Positions 48,147 through 60,562 of a stretch of 64,000 nt of DNA are shown piece after piece; within the stretch, counting starts at the first letter, position 1, and every line of letters begins with the position of its first letter. The notes beneath the pieces were generated by a model. It did not search any database. It worked only from the letters and a program-made list of their open reading frames with translations, and was not told where the DNA came from. The DNA is from Nannobrachium achirus (lineage: Eukaryota; Chordata; Actinopteri; Myctophiformes; Myctophidae): positions 17,980,365 through 18,044,364 of the forward strand of contig OY997645.1 in the NCBI GenBank assembly GCA_963921795.1. The letters are read 5' to 3'. The position numbers were made by a program, and so were the translations under genes.

Positions 48147-50338
48147 GCCTAAACTAGATATCATGCCTGGTAAAATGCATCTAATGTCGCTAAAAAGATT
48201 GTTGTGACAGTAAATTGAATTACCAGAACTCCTATCAAAAATGCATATGAAGGTCACAGCGATGACAGCGTTCCGTGGCTAAAGAGGCGGACAGCTTGTC
48301 TCCAGTGGACCCGCTGAGAGAGGCTCTCGCATATCAACTTTAAACACATTTGACTTCAAGTGGACAGCAGAATTCACTTCAAAGCCGTGAAGCACAGGAG
48401 AAAATCTAATGGTGTGCCTTGAGACGGTTGTATGTTGTATTACTGTAGAATTTGCTTTGATATTTTGACCATATGTATCTATTGTTGAATGTAATTAATG
48501 CTACACGCAAGTCAACTGACAGGGCTTTATTTTGAGTGTTTACGCTGTAAATCTTAAGTGTCAATTTAAATCTAAATTACTATTCACACCAGGCCTGGAA
48601 TTTCGTCATTTTAGGGGCTGGGCCACTTGGCCTTTGGTGTTGCCTATTTTTTGAAGGCGCAAAGGCCAAATGCCAGAGCAGGAAGGCCATAAAATACATT
48701 TGAATGTTAATTAAGGATTAAGCGTTAAGGATTATTTTAAATGTAATATGTAGACTATATCTGCAGTGAAATAAATAATGGTATTTACATTCTAATCCAA
48801 TCAAAGTCACTGGATTGGTTTAAAGATGGGGACTCAGGGGTGTTAGGAATTCAGAATCTCAACAAACGACACCAGTGTTTACATGACAAGAAAGAGACAC
48901 TGGTGTCTACATATGGTACAGTATATTGACAAGAAAGAGACAGAGGAGAAAGTGGTACAGTCACTGTGGCCTCAGGACATGCCATTTCTTTGAGGGGAAC
49001 AAGGCCAAACTGAGGGGCAACGACGGCCATGGCAAGGATGCCAGATGCAATGTTGTCTTTCCAATAAATATGTAATGTACTGTATACGGTATGTGACCGA
49101 GGCTGGAGAAAAGGTCCTTATGTTTGCATTGGTCTTTTTTCAGCTTTTTGCAGATCATGAAAGTACAGAATATAAGCTTTCAAATGACAGGTCATTCATT
49201 GAAATCTGAATATATTTAAAGAAGATATGCTTATTTGAATGTAGTTAAACCTCGAACCAAGAATCTGAGTAAAGTGCTCTCAAAGTTTGTCACACTAATG
49301 GCAGTCAGGTTGGGGTGTGAACAACGAAGAAGTAAGAGTGGAGATTTCAAAATTGGGGGAACATGTTGCTATTTTAATCTTCTGTGATATACCACTTTGT
49401 TTGAATGATCCAGGTTGTTAATAGACTCTGCCACGCCATTTTGAAAGTTGCTGTTGTGGAAACAAAGCTGGGATGCTTTGACGGAATTAAAATTGCAAGG
49501 CCTGTTATGGGTCATTTAGACTGAAGTGACACCGTCGCTCTACGCTCAGAGGTGGTTGCTCGCACCATGGAATGGCAACTAATATGAGGCAGGTCCTGGT
49601 TTCCAATGGGATTCCACCGAGGCTAAGTGTTTAAGTGAAGTGAACGTATAGTTGATTGGAATACAGCTTAGGAATTTCACCATTTGTCCAACAAACTGAA
49701 ATTGTTCCATACCCGTGTTGACCAGCACCAAATTATCTATTGGGAGTAGCTTTGGATTTGTCTGTCTTTGTCTGCCTGACATTTTCGTCTCTCTGGCTGT
49801 CTATCTGCATCTGTGTCTGTTGCAAGCTGATTATCCAAGCGCCACAGTTTTAATCCTGAGAAGTTTATGATCCCAACAGGGGGTAGTCTGTGTCAAATTA
49901 AGTCTTTGGGTAGACCGGTGGTTCTAACCTGTTCAGTATCCCCATCCAGCATCGGCCTCCATATCCCATCCAGCAAAGTCCTTCCTTAAGTAGCCGCCGT
50001 TGAGCTAATCTGAAGTAAATCGGTCCCGGAGACAGTAATCAGATTCTACCCTTCAATAAGGCAAAGCAGATAAAGGGCGGCGGAGCTCTCAACTGATTAT
50101 CAGTGTTTACTTTACTTTATTTTAGGAGCAGAATAATCGCCCACAGATGGCAAGTGTTGAAATGCCATCATTTCCTTTCTTTTTCTTATCAGCATGATGA
50201 CACATTTGCATATCGTACACACGTAGTATTAGACCGGACAGATACTGTGGGAAATTTAGAATTGTGTTGCAGTGCATCAGTTTTATTTGTATGCAGCATA
50301 GTCTTTCCAACTACCAAAAATATACAACAACAAAAGAC
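48147..50338. other. Intronic sequence with an unclassified repeat at about 48590-49055
   Basis: The phrase aggcctggaatttcgtcatt at 48592 resembles a hAT-type left end seen in fish, and ggccaaact, aaggccaaatgcc and ggcaacgacggccat recur after it, but no matching right end was fixed. No exon recognised. Confidence 0.35.
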
Positions 50339-50342
50339 TTAA

Positions 50343-50738
50343 AGGGATATTTCACTTTCAAAATTACTTTTGGTCGACATCTAATAAGGCTTTTATGAAC
50401 ACCCTGAACAGTTTTTAATTTGCTTGATTCAATATTTCGATATTTGATGTAAATGTTACCAGGCCATCCTCCTCCAGGGCTTCTCCCCATACACGCCCAT
50501 TGTAACTTCAAACTCCATTTTAACCCTGATAGATTCATTAAAAACCCCCATTATTTTTTTCTGGTGACTCATACTACCCTCCTAATACGTGAGCAGGCCG
50601 TGTTTTTTCGATAACTAATGGGGAGAAGCCCTGGAGGAGGAGGGCCTGGTAACATTTACATCAACTGTTCAGGGTGTTCATAAAAGCCTGATTAGACGAT
50701 AAAAGGACCAAAAGCTTTTTTGAAAGTGAAATATCCCT
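50343..50738. mobile_element. Foldback MITE with TTAA flanks (family I), copy 2
   Basis: Ends agggatatttcactttcaaa and tttgaaagtgaaatatccct are inverted. Arms share ttttatgaacaccctgaaca, gatgtaaatgttaccaggcc and ctccagggcttctccccat. TTAA at both borders (50339-50342 and 50739-50742). Confidence 0.85.
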
Positions 50739-50742
50739 TTAA

Positions 50743-51339
50743 CTCCTGAGCCAACTCATGAATGGTGGACTGTCTATTAATGTACCCCTTCCCCTCTGTG
50801 GCTGGCATGCTTGCTTTTATAGCTCCCCATATTATTCACAAAGTCAAACAAAGTCCAGCACTGAGGGGAAAAAAGCAAACATTTCTGCTGTTTTTGCCTT
50901 TTTTTTAACAGGGTTATCTCGGGTCCTGAGAAGGATACAACCCACGATTCCCCTTTTGTTATTTGATTCTTCTTGTTCTTCTTTTTTTCTTTCTGACTCC
51001 CAGAGAAGCGCTGGGTAATCAATAGGTGGGAAGCCCATTGCTTATCTGTCTGCTTTTTTTTTCTTTTCTTTTTTTTCTGGATCTTCTGCACCACACCGTG
51101 GACGTCTACCCTCTCCCTCTGCTGCTGTTTTTAGCCTTGTGAGGCTAAATCACCCTCATGGGTCTCTAAGAATGTCAAGTCAGTTCAGACCGCTTTGGTC
51201 CTAGTCAGAACTTTCTAAAGGTGATCGTTGCTTGTTAAACTTACTGGTGAACACCTCCCACTCATATGGACTTGAGCAAAATACCCTTTTTTGTTTTGTC
51301 CCTCCCTGCTGGCAACGCATTCCATGAAGCCCCTGTCTA
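50743..51339. other. No recognised feature
   Basis: T-rich non-coding sequence; no exon recognised. Confidence 0.4.
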
Positions 51340-51684
51340 TAATGCTTTATAAACATACTTCAGAAATACACTATAGACTGTAGTTAGTTATAATACGTTG
51401 TTAATATTTGTAATGCTTTATAACAATAATCACAACACAAATATTGTAAAGACATATGAGATCAACTATGATGTTTCATAATTGCTGGACACAATAGTTT
51501 ATAATTAGCATAGTTGTATAGTGAATGTGCACTATAGTATAATACTTTGCATTATAATCACTGTTAATGTGTAATGTGTGATTATATGCCACTATAAGTG
51601 GCCATAGTGTGCTTTAAGTAAAGTAATGACATTCCTTGAGGTACAGGCAGAAAACTATTATGTCGTCTTGTATAATTATTATTA
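51340..51684. repeat. AT-rich dispersed repeat, host of the Helitron insertions
   Basis: Phrases such as tataatgctttataaacata, gtataatactttgcattata and cactataagtggccat recur with variations, also at 40035-40230, 52905-53008 and perhaps after 53617. The two Helitrons appear to have inserted into it. Confidence 0.6.
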
Positions 51685-52904
51685 CTAGAAGCTGGGCCGC
51701 CCTTCGGGCGGCCCAGCGTCTAGTCGGCGACCTGGCCAACTCGGGAACGATGTAAATAGGGAATGAATGCCCCGCCCTTTAATGCAAACCCCATTATACC
51801 TGTTGTCATAGGACCCGTTTTGACCATCTGTTTGCCTGTGTCCATTTATGCCCATATATGGAGATATCTGTATCTGTCTGTCTGTCGGCGTCCATTTTAT
51901 GTCCATATATGGAGATCACTGCAGATATAGTTCTGGGTCCATTTTATGCCCATATATGCCCATATATGGAGATATCTGTCTATTTGCGTCCATTTTATGC
52001 CCATATATGGAGATCTCTGTATCTGTCTGTCTGTGTCCCTTTATGCCCGTATATGGAGATATCTGTTTATCTGCGTCCATTTTATGCCCATATATGAGAT
52101 CTCTGTCGCTTTTTGTTTGTTTCTTCTTTAAGCAGAATACACAGCCTGCTTAAATCTGCATCATTCAAGTCATCCTCCCAGTCCCACGCTTTGTTGCTTG
52201 TCTTATGTTTGTCTTTGTCTCTTTTATTTTCTTTTTTGGAGCGGACCCCATGAATGCCCCACCCTTTAATGCAAACCCCAATATACCTGTTGTCATAGGA
52301 CACGTTTTGACCATCTGTTTGCCTTTGTCCCCACCCTTTAATGCAAACCCCAATATACCTGTTGTCATAGGACCCGTTTTGACCATCTGTTTGCCTTTGT
52401 CCCCTTATGCCCATATATGGAGATATCTGCACACACAGTACCGGTTGCGGAAAACTCTGATGTCAGACATCAGCTCCGAATTCGGGCATTCACTTTATGC
52501 CCATATTTGGAGAACGCGCGTGCCGGTGGGAAGAACGGTTCTCGAGATACGCGGATTACATACATACATACACATTCACAGAGATTTTTGTTGACTCATG
52601 TGGTGTACGTGATGTCAGAGCCTTTTATGAAGTGATGTCACAAATGAGTCAGCGCTTGCGCAGATTTCCTCCGGAACAGCCTGATGTCAACAATCAGCTC
52701 CGCATAAGGAGATTCCGAACGTTTTGCGCCGGTTCGGAAAAAACGTGCGTCGGGTCGGGTCGAGGCCCGGCACTGCACTCCGCGCCGCGGCGGGGAACGT
52801 GCGTGCCGAATCTGAAGCCGGTGGGACGAACGGTTCTCGAGATACGCGGATTACATACACACAGACAGACAGACAGACAGAGATTTGTCGCATTTATAGA
52901 TAGA
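51685..52904 (-). mobile_element. Non-autonomous Helitron, copy 1
   Basis: Read on the minus strand it starts TCTATCTATAAATGCG after an A and ends with the hairpin CTGGGCCGCCC/GGGCGGCCCAG, then CTTCTAG, followed by T. TC start, 3' hairpin, CTAG end and A|T target without duplication are the Helitron hallmarks. The body has tandem units of about 45-110 bp with ccatatatgg decamers and cataggacccgttttgacca, and the 5' part (gttctcgagatacgcggatt) appears twice (about 52540 and 52833), so it is internally duplicated. No Rep/helicase gene. Confidence 0.85.
51852..52510. repeat. CArG-box-like decamer array in Helitron 1
   Basis: CCATATATGG occurs at 51852, 51903, 51960, 52001 and 52411 and CCATATTTGG at 52501, all perfect CC(A/T)6GG. 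Worn versions are at about 52047 and 52088. Confidence 0.85.
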
Positions 52905-53008
52905 TAATGCACTATGATCTTTACAAAAATGTCTGTGATTGACAGTATGAAGAATGAAGTATTATAATGATATTTGACTTCATAAGCAGTATTAGTGCAT
53001 TATAAGTA

Positions 53009-53616
53009 CTAGAAGCTCGGGCGGCCGAGCGTCTAGTCGGCGCCCTGGCCAACTCGGGAACAATGTAAATAGGGGATGAATGCCCCGCCCTTTAATGCAA
53101 ACCCCATTATACCTGTTGTCATAGGATCTGTTTTGACCATCTGTTTGCGTGTGTCCATTTATGCCCATATATGGGGATATCTATCTGTCTACGTCCATTT
53201 TATGTCCATATATGGAGATCTCTGTAGGACCCGTTTTGACCATCTGTTTGCCTGTGTCCATTTATGCCCATATATGGAGTTATCTGTCTGTCTGCGTCCA
53301 TTTTATGCCCACATATGGAGATCTCTGTAGGACCTGTATTGACCATCTGTTTGCCTGTATCCATTTATGCTCATATATGGAGATATCTGTATCTGTCTGT
53401 CTGCATCCATTTCATGCCCATATATGGAGATCTCTGTATCTGTTTGTCTGTGTCCCTTTATGCCCATTATGGAGATCTCGGCCCGGCACTGCACTCCGCG
53501 CCGCGGCGGGGAACGCGCGTGCCGAATCTGAAGCCGGTGGGACGAACGGTTCTCGAGATACGCAGATTACAGACAGACAGACAGACACGCAGAGACTTCT
53601 CGCATTTATAGATAGA
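53009..53616 (-). mobile_element. Non-autonomous Helitron, copy 2
   Basis: Same termini as copy 1: minus-strand start TCTATCTATAAATGCG after A, 3' hairpin GCTCGGCCGCCCGAGC, end TTCTAG followed by T. Four perfect CCATATATGG decamers at 53165, 53206, 53268 and 53418. Shorter body with fewer units. Confidence 0.88.
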
Positions 53617-54390
53617 TGTTTCTAATGCATCACAGCCATGGGTTTCATAGACAGTGTTACCGACCTGCCCAGCAAGAGTGCAGGGCTCAGAGAATGTTCA
53701 ATGTTGGTTGCTCGGTTCGACAACTTTTGATCTTCTCGGATGTAAGGAGTAGTATGGCCACCGGCAGTACTTTGAGACTCTTAGTCTTGTTCTCTATGTC
53801 TGTTCTCTGGTAGCCTTGTTTGCACCCTCCTTCAATTCCCACCAACTGTCTCTCCTCTCTCTCTTTCCCATGCTCCCTCTTCACCCGTATCCTTGTTTTG
53901 CAGCCCACCTTGCTACCTACACTAATATATCTCTGTTCCTTTACTCTCCCCCTTTCTCCCATGCCATATGACCCTCCATACTTGTATCCTTTCCCTTGTC
54001 CACTTTTCTCTCTTCTGTTCCTTGTTGCATAGCTCATTGTGTGTCCTACCCATTCCCCCAGGCCCACACACACTTCAGAATACTCCAATGGCACAATAAG
54101 CGCCCGTCCACTCACCACTCAGCCATATACAATAACCCCCTACCTCTCTCTCCCCTGTCTGTGTGCCTGGTGGGTAGCAGCAGCTCCGTCTGTCATTTAC
54201 TGTGTGACTGTGGCACATGCCTATTTGCTATTCTATTTTGAGGTTTGATTGACGGGCGGACAGGCTTGACATTCTTGCAGGCTTTGCAGAGCCTGTTATT
54301 ATGCATACATTAACATTCTGATAAACACATGGGCGACCATTGAAGAAATAATTGCATGCCATCGCGTGTACATTGTGTAAATGTTTACAC
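53617..54390. other. Non-coding stretch
   Basis: CT-rich, no exon recognised. Confidence 0.4.
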
Positions 54391-54500
<110 letters not shown>

Positions 54501-54777
54501 CGTGTGTGCACGGCTGCACGCGTGTGTGCATGCCTGTGTCTGCACATATATATGTATGCATGTGCATGTAGACTAACATAAACTGTTAATTATGTGTACT
54601 GTGTATACAGTACAGTGTTGATTTTAAATTTTTACTCTCACGAAATGAACACAGAGGACTTTATTGTGTACTCGTGTGTGTGCAGCTGTGCCCCCTCGCG
54701 TAAACATGATCCGTCTTTCTCTCATTCTTTCCCATCCATTAATCATTTCAACAGCAATAATAAGGAGAAAAGATATA

Positions 54778-55142
54778 CGGTGACCAGACGTCCCGGTTTG
54801 ACTGGGATGGTACCGATTGCAAGCTGGGTGTCCAGAGTTCTGACAAATATCTCTAAAGTCAAAAACACAAAACATTTCCCAGTTTTCAACATTCACTACC
54901 AAATTGTCACAGCTTTCACCACAGTTAAGATAACACTTGTTTTGAGTCCATTCAGTACATCGACATTCATCATCTTCTGTTCTCTTGATAGGTGCAATCA
55001 CTAGGGGTGCTAAAATAATTGTGCCCCATGCTGATGAAAATACAAAATAATCAACATAACAAGCTCACAAAGCGTTGCACTCCAAATCCGGATTTAAGTG
55101 ATTAAGGGTCCCGGTTTGAGTTTCTGAAAATGTGATTACCCT
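54778..55142. mobile_element. hAT-like MITE relic ('gtgaccagacgtcccgg')
   Basis: Left acggtgaccagacgtcccgg resembles Charlie-like hAT ends; right gggtcccggtttgagtttct and tgattaccct may be the other end. A half palindrome (acaagctcacaaagcgttgc at 55061-55080) lies inside. Target duplication not found. Confidence 0.45.
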
Positions 55143-55867
55143 AGAAAAAGGGAGTGGAAAAGGTGAAAACGTCTCCCTAAAATCATAGAATAGTGACTGG
55201 TTGACACTTCACAGCATCACTGCAGCACACGAAAAAGCCAAGTCAGCTCAGCTTTGATTTTGTAGCCATATGGCGTGTGTTTGTAGGTTCATGTCACCAA
55301 TTTTCACTGAAAATTACTTGTTGCTCGCAGTTTCCTTTTTTGGCAGTAATCTGAATGCACACTTAGTCTGAAATCACTCATGCTCATCATCACATACTGC
55401 CCTCTCAGAACCACCCCCCACAGAGCCTAGATATAATTTACATACAGTAGTAAACAGAAAGTACCACAGACAGTACACAGGCAATTTGTGAGCAAACTAG
55501 CACCATTTCATACTAATACTCTCTTTTCGCTCAAGCAATCATTTAATCCAGAACAGAGCAAAACATGTTGTGAGAACGAACAATAACGATGCATGTATTG
55601 AGGTTTATGAATGGATTGTTCTGAGAATAACAATGGCACTGCATCTTGTGAATCCGAGGCTTATCTCAAGGACTTTCTGCCTTTGGACAATGGGTGGTTT
55701 GGTATGAAAGGGCCCTCTTTAATAACTCAGTGCTGTCACAGCAGATGAGAGAATACGTGGCATTCCGTGCAAATTTTCAATATGCTGTACTTGTCATAGA
55801 AAATCCCGTGACAACTTCAGGGTTTGAAGTTGCCATTCAGTCGAGCACAATAGTCACAGTGACAAGA
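55143..55867. other. No recognised feature
   Basis: Unique-looking sequence without exon signals. Confidence 0.4.
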
Positions 55868-55871
55868 ATAT

Positions 55872-56121
55872 CGTCGTTGTCGGGTAGAAACCTTGTATGT
55901 CCAAAACCGTTTGTTTTTATCAAAAAAAATTACTAAACTAGTGAAAACAGCCATTCTACAAGCACACAACGCCTCGCACCGCAAGGTGTTGTGTGCTTGT
56001 AGATCTGCTGTTTTCACTACTTTTGTCCGACAGCCTTGTCTGATGAAGCAGGGCTTTACTTCGCGGAAAAAACGTACACATGGGAAACTTGGAGATACGA
56101 GGTTTCTGCCCGACAGTGACG
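55872..56121. mobile_element. MITE family A, copy 2 (inverted relative to copies 1 and 3)
   Basis: Ends cgtcgttgtcgggtagaaac and ttctgcccgacagtgacg; flanks atat (55868-55871) and attt (56122-56125). Palindrome in the centre. Confidence 0.82.
55939..56019. repeat. Shared palindrome copy 11 (in MITE A2)
   Basis: Arms tagtgaaaacagc and gctgttttcacta around ctacaagcacacaacgcctc. Left arm GCCATTC, right GATCTGC. Confidence 0.9.
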
Positions 56122-56125
56122 ATTT

Positions 56126-56756
56126 GTTCCGGTTTCTATAATTATGCTATGTGGACGTCACCAATGTCAAACCCGTCTACCTCAAACTTGATATCCATAT
56201 GAAACTTGACAACTGTGTTACCTTGCCCCAATGCAAATGACCCCATTCAGCTAATTATAGTTTGGCAAGCAACATATTGACTTCCTCACCCAACGGCACT
56301 CAGTCACCACCTAAATCGAATTCTGTTCACACTCCAGTGACACATAGTATCAATCAGGCACTCTGTATCCCCCCGTCACCTTAGATCCAATTGATTGATG
56401 GTTCCTGGCAGTCAGTGATTGTCAGTGGTGTCAGTGGGGTGTCCTGCCTAATCACCACAAATCTGAAATAAACTCCACTATATGAGTATATTAAAAAAAA
56501 CACATTTAAACAACAGGGAGAATATGCTGTATGGCGCAGTGTATCCAGGGCCACTATAATGCATAGTTGATATTACAATTTCTATCCCTTATGGCTTCGT
56601 CTGCAGCCCTGACACTACCTAAAATATATGTGTCAGCACATTAAGGTACAGCTCTCACGGCAGCACTAATATAAAACCACGGTACAAATACATAAAAGCC
56701 TTCTGTTTGAAAGTCCAGCTGAAGGTATCAGTAATCCTGGCTAATTTAGACATAAC
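56126..56756. other. No recognised feature
   Basis: Unique-looking non-coding sequence. Confidence 0.4.
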
Positions 56757-56764
56757 ACTTAAAC

Positions 56765-57201
56765 CAAGGGTCTTAAACATTGGATCTGGGGTCCTCAGAG
56801 TTACTACAGGGGGTCCCTCAAATCTTTGTGTGATAGAAACCTTTTTTCTCCTTTTTTATATTAACCACTTGAACCCTAACGTCTATATTTTGAGGACCTT
56901 AGCCAAAAATAGCAGATCTATAAGCTCACAACGCCTCGCGCTGCGAGGCGTTGTGAGCTTATAGATCGGCTATATTCGGCAAAGAGGTTTGGTGTAGAGG
57001 GAAAAAAGAGCTGACTAAGTACAGAGTGAAGTGTCAAGTTAACTAAGTATTGATGGTTGAAGTGGTTACTTATCTGATAACACAAATTGACATGAATCCA
57101 AAATACACTGATGATTGTGCTGTCAAACGATGAAACTATATGGAATCTGGAGATCTCTCTCAGCTAATGGGTCCTTGGCCTGAAAACGTTGAAGACCCCT
57201 G
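56765..57201. mobile_element. hAT-type MITE family D, copy 1
   Basis: Ends caagggtcttaaacattgg and cgttgaagacccctg; perfect 8-bp duplication acttaaac at 56757-56764 and 57202-57209. Body phrases tcctcagagttactacaggg and tccttggcctgaaaac. Palindrome inside. Confidence 0.88.
56902..56980. repeat. Shared palindrome copy 12 (in MITE D1)
   Basis: gccaaaaatagcagatctat then aagctcacaacgcctcgc, complemented on the right. Both arms carry CTATAAG/CTTATAG instead of CTACAAG/CTTGTAG. Left GCAGATC, right GATCGGC. Confidence 0.92.
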
Positions 57202-57209
57202 ACTTAAAC

Positions 57210-58220
57210 TGCTGTCTATTTTGTGTGGTTGCATATATCTGTGCATGGGGGTGGGTGTGAGTGTTTACAGTATATGCACTGCATGTGTATGCGTGTGACT
57301 GTGTGAATCAATACATGTATGTAGTTGCTAGCGAGGAGAAGGAGGCTAGTGGTGGAAGGACCTTTGGCCCAGTCATTTGTATTCCACTGAAACCCACAGC
57401 GGACAAGAATTCTCCCTTCTCATCCTCACACCTCCGCTATGTAAAGGAACAGCCCCCCCGAGGCCCACATGGGGGAAGGAAGCCCCTTCGGTAAAAGCGC
57501 AAATGGCAACATGGAAGTGCATCAAGCTGACAAGTAGCCCCCGCAAGTCCCACAAGGGAGTCCTGAATGGTTCACTGCCGTCTGCTAAGCAGAGTGTTCA
57601 GTGCAGTTTGACTTCCTCCAGCCCCGTTATCTATGGGGGTCTCATCGGTAAATCAAATAAGACTACAAATACTAGACCACCCCCTACAACCCCTGCCCCC
57701 TTTTTCTTTTTACCTTGAATAGAGCTCAGACTGCTCCTGGTTGGACACGGGAGGTCTTACGTGAAAGTATAGCTAATGTCTCAACACGCGGCTGGCGGCT
57801 GTTGCATGCCAGGAGCAGAAACCAACTGGAAAAAAAAAAAAAGAAAATTGAAAACGATTGGAAGTGATAGGTAGGCTCTTTTTTAAGACACGGTTGCCCA
57901 AGCAGTGTGTGAGAGGAAGAGACAAGAGAGTGGGGGATTTCAATTATTAAGCCCTCTTTCCTTGCCCTTGAAGTGTACATTAATCTCGTTTCATTCTCCA
58001 CGTGTTTACAAGGGATGTCTGGGGCCGCGCTGGAGAAGGATCACTTCATTGCTGTAGTTTTGCAGAGGTGCAAGGTAAAGACGGAGGACGGGGAGAGAGC
58101 GAGAATCCCTGTCTCAGACAGCATGCTATAGTAAAAGCAGCAATAAATAATTGGAAGCACTCTGGACATTAAATAACAGCCCTCACAAATTGAAAAAAGG
58201 CACATGTCTACCTATGTATG
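57210..58220. other. Non-coding stretch
   Basis: The open frame at 57377-57718 lacks splice or domain support. An A run lies at 57830-57842. Nothing else recognised. Confidence 0.4.
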
Positions 58221-58228
58221 CATGCATA

Positions 58229-58684
58229 CAGTGGTGGAAAAAGTACTCACATTTTGTACTTAAGTAAAAGTATCAATACTGCAATGCAGATGTACTCCGT
58301 TACAAGTAAAAGTCCGGAATTCAAAATGTACTTGAGTAAAAGTATTAAAGTGTTGGTATCAAAGTGTACTTAAAGTACCAAAAGCAAAAGTACAAAATGT
58401 TTGAAAATAGCAGATCTCCAAGCTCACAACGCGTCGCATCGCTTGTAGTTCGGCTATTTTCAAATAGCCAAGGTATGAAATAGGGCTAAAGTGGTTTATG
58501 TATGTTTTATAACATTATAATTTATACCTGTAACTAGTAACTAAAATGTTCAAAATTTGTAGTGGTACAATATTTGGATCAGAGATGTAGTGAAGTAGAA
58601 GTAAAAGTTTTGGAAATTGGAAACACTCAAGTAAAGTACAAATACTTCAAAAGTGTACTTAAGTAGAGTACTTAAGTAAATGTA
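58229..58684. mobile_element. hAT-type MITE family C, copy 3
   Basis: Starts cagtggtggaaaaagtactc and ends gtacttaagtaaatgta. Flanks catgcata (58221-58228) and catgcatc (58685-58692) match at 7 of 8, although the right end lacks the usual ccaccactg. Palindrome at 58400-58464. Confidence 0.75.
58400..58464. repeat. Shared palindrome copy 13 (in MITE C3)
   Basis: Arms tttgaaaatagc and gctattttcaaa; the inner right arm is partly deleted (gcatcgcttgtagttcggc). Left GCAGATC, right GTTCGGC. Confidence 0.88.
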
Positions 58685-58692
58685 CATGCATC

Positions 58693-59536
58693 CATCAGAA
58701 CATACAGTAACTGTCCACATACAGCACATGTACTGTATGTGCACATGCACATGCGCATGTGACCGACCGGTGGGTCTGTTATGTGAAAAGTGTGTCTTTT
58801 TATCATCATGGTTGACTGCACTCAGAAGAACAGACACCAGAACAGAAAAGCGAGCCCTGCTGCTGTGCATGTAATTATCTCAGGGTATAACCTACAGGTA
58901 GCAAGTCACATTTTGCTAACTCAAGTGAAAAAAAATAAAAAATAAAATAGAGCGGAGGCTAATTAAGATGACGGAAGTGCCTGCAACTGCTTCAGAATGC
59001 ACTAGTGGTATTTAATAGTTAGTAATTGAATTGCATCCTCTGAGATGTTAAAAGCAGAGTCTCACGTGAAAGCATTCCTGTGGGGCCAAAGAGCTACGGC
59101 TTGCTGTGAGCTAATCAGGCTGAATTGTGTTTTTGAACTGAAAGAGTGGGGAAGAAATGAGATACAGAGAGAAGAAAGAGAGAGTGAGAGAGAGCAAGAG
59201 ATATAATGGGAGAGAGAGAGAGAGAGAGGAGGGAACGCATAATTGGTAGAAGAATTGTGAACTTGTGTCTCTAGAACACATGAATTCTGTGCATGAAATT
59301 CTCAAAAAGGGATGCCACTCTCAAAATACCTGTTCAGTATGTCTGACTAAGAGCAACACACCTTTGTGTTACTTTTCCACTATGAACAATAACTTGCCAG
59401 CATGAAAGGCGACACATGTAGAGAGGTATGTTAGATATCACCTTTTAGCAAGATACTGAGAAATGATGCCCTCACAATTTCATGTTTAAATCCACTCCTT
59501 CTGCCATCCATGCACACTCATACACACATACCCATA
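58693..59536. other. Non-coding stretch with GA patches
   Basis: GA repeats at 59165-59230. No exon recognised. Confidence 0.4.
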
Positions 59537-59544
59537 GTATAGGC

Positions 59545-59993
59545 CAGGTGTCTTCAACCGGGGGTCTGGGACCCCTAGGGGGTCCTCAGAGTTACTACAG
59601 GGGGTCCTCCAAATCTTCCAATGCTTTTTATATTAAAACTTGAACCCTAGTGTCCATATTCTGTCCATATAACTGTAGCCAAAAATAGCAGATCTTCAAG
59701 CTCACAACGCCTCACGCTGCGAGGCGCTGTGAGCTTGTAGATCGGCTATTTTCGGCAAAGAGGTTTGGTGACTAAGACTAAGTACAGAGTGAAAGGTCAA
59801 GTTTATTAGGTAATGACGGCTCAAGTGGTTAAATATCTGAAAAACACAAATTGACATGAATCCAAAATACACTGATGACTGTGCTGTCAAACGATGAAAC
59901 AATATGGAATCTATGAACAGGTTGTGGGGGGGTCCCTGCTTCATCTCTCCCTCAACTAAGGGGTCCTTGGCCTGAAAACGTTGAAGACCCCTG
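59545..59993. mobile_element. hAT-type MITE family D, copy 2
   Basis: Ends caggtgtcttcaaccggggg and cgttgaagacccctg; flanks gtataggc (59537-59544) and gtatatgc (59994-60001) match at 7 of 8. Palindrome inside. Confidence 0.88.
59678..59756. repeat. Shared palindrome copy 14 (in MITE D2)
   Basis: gccaaaaatagcagatcttc then aagctcacaacgcctcacgc, right side gcgaggcgctgtgagcttgt and agatcggctattttcggc. Left GCAGATC, right GATCGGC. Confidence 0.92.
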
Positions 59994-60001
59994 GTATATG
60001 C

Positions 60002-60558
60002 TACTGTATGCATAACGCAGGCTACTGTTACACAACAACAGTGGAGAAACATAGCTCTGCTGTTAAATACTGTTATACATAACAGACTCACAGGAGCACT
60101 AGCTAACTCACCCTGACCTGGATTTCAACATTGTCTCAAGACTTCCAACCAGTGCCAGCCTGCACCAGCTTGAGAGCTTATATTTAGACAAGGCTGCTGT
60201 CTGCCCCAAAATTACTCAAGCCGAGGCTCCCCGGGGACCCCCGTTAGCTCATCTGCTGCGCCACGCTTCAGAGAAAGGCGTAGCAGGGGCTGTGACCTCT
60301 CATCGCTGCTCTGCGTGTGTCCTCCGAGAGGTGCCATACCTTGACCTTTGCTCTGCTTTCAGGTTACAGCAGGTTATCAATTAGCCGCTACTTAGATTAT
60401 CACAGTCAAAAGGTGAATAATGCATGGAATAATACCATTTCCAATTATAATAATAATAATCAAAACAAAATGTAGGGAACAAAAAATGAAGGCACCCATA
60501 AAAATGTGTCCGCGACCCACAAACGGGTCCCGACCCAGTGTTTGAGAAACCAGTGTGC
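60002..60558. other. No recognised feature
   Basis: Unique-looking sequence; the phrase cccataaaaatgtgtccgcg to gtttgagaaaccagtg at 60495-60555 looks like the right end of a family E-type hAT relic. Confidence 0.4.
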
Positions 60559-60562
60559 CTAT

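Noticed and set aside
51848..53625. Open frames with repeated 'YAHIWRSL' peptides as a repeat protein
   Set aside because: They come from the tandem units of the Helitrons and are open in several frames at once.
57377..57718. 113-codon frame as a coding exon
   Set aside because: No splice sites in consistent phase, no recognisable domain, and the composition looks like unique intronic DNA.
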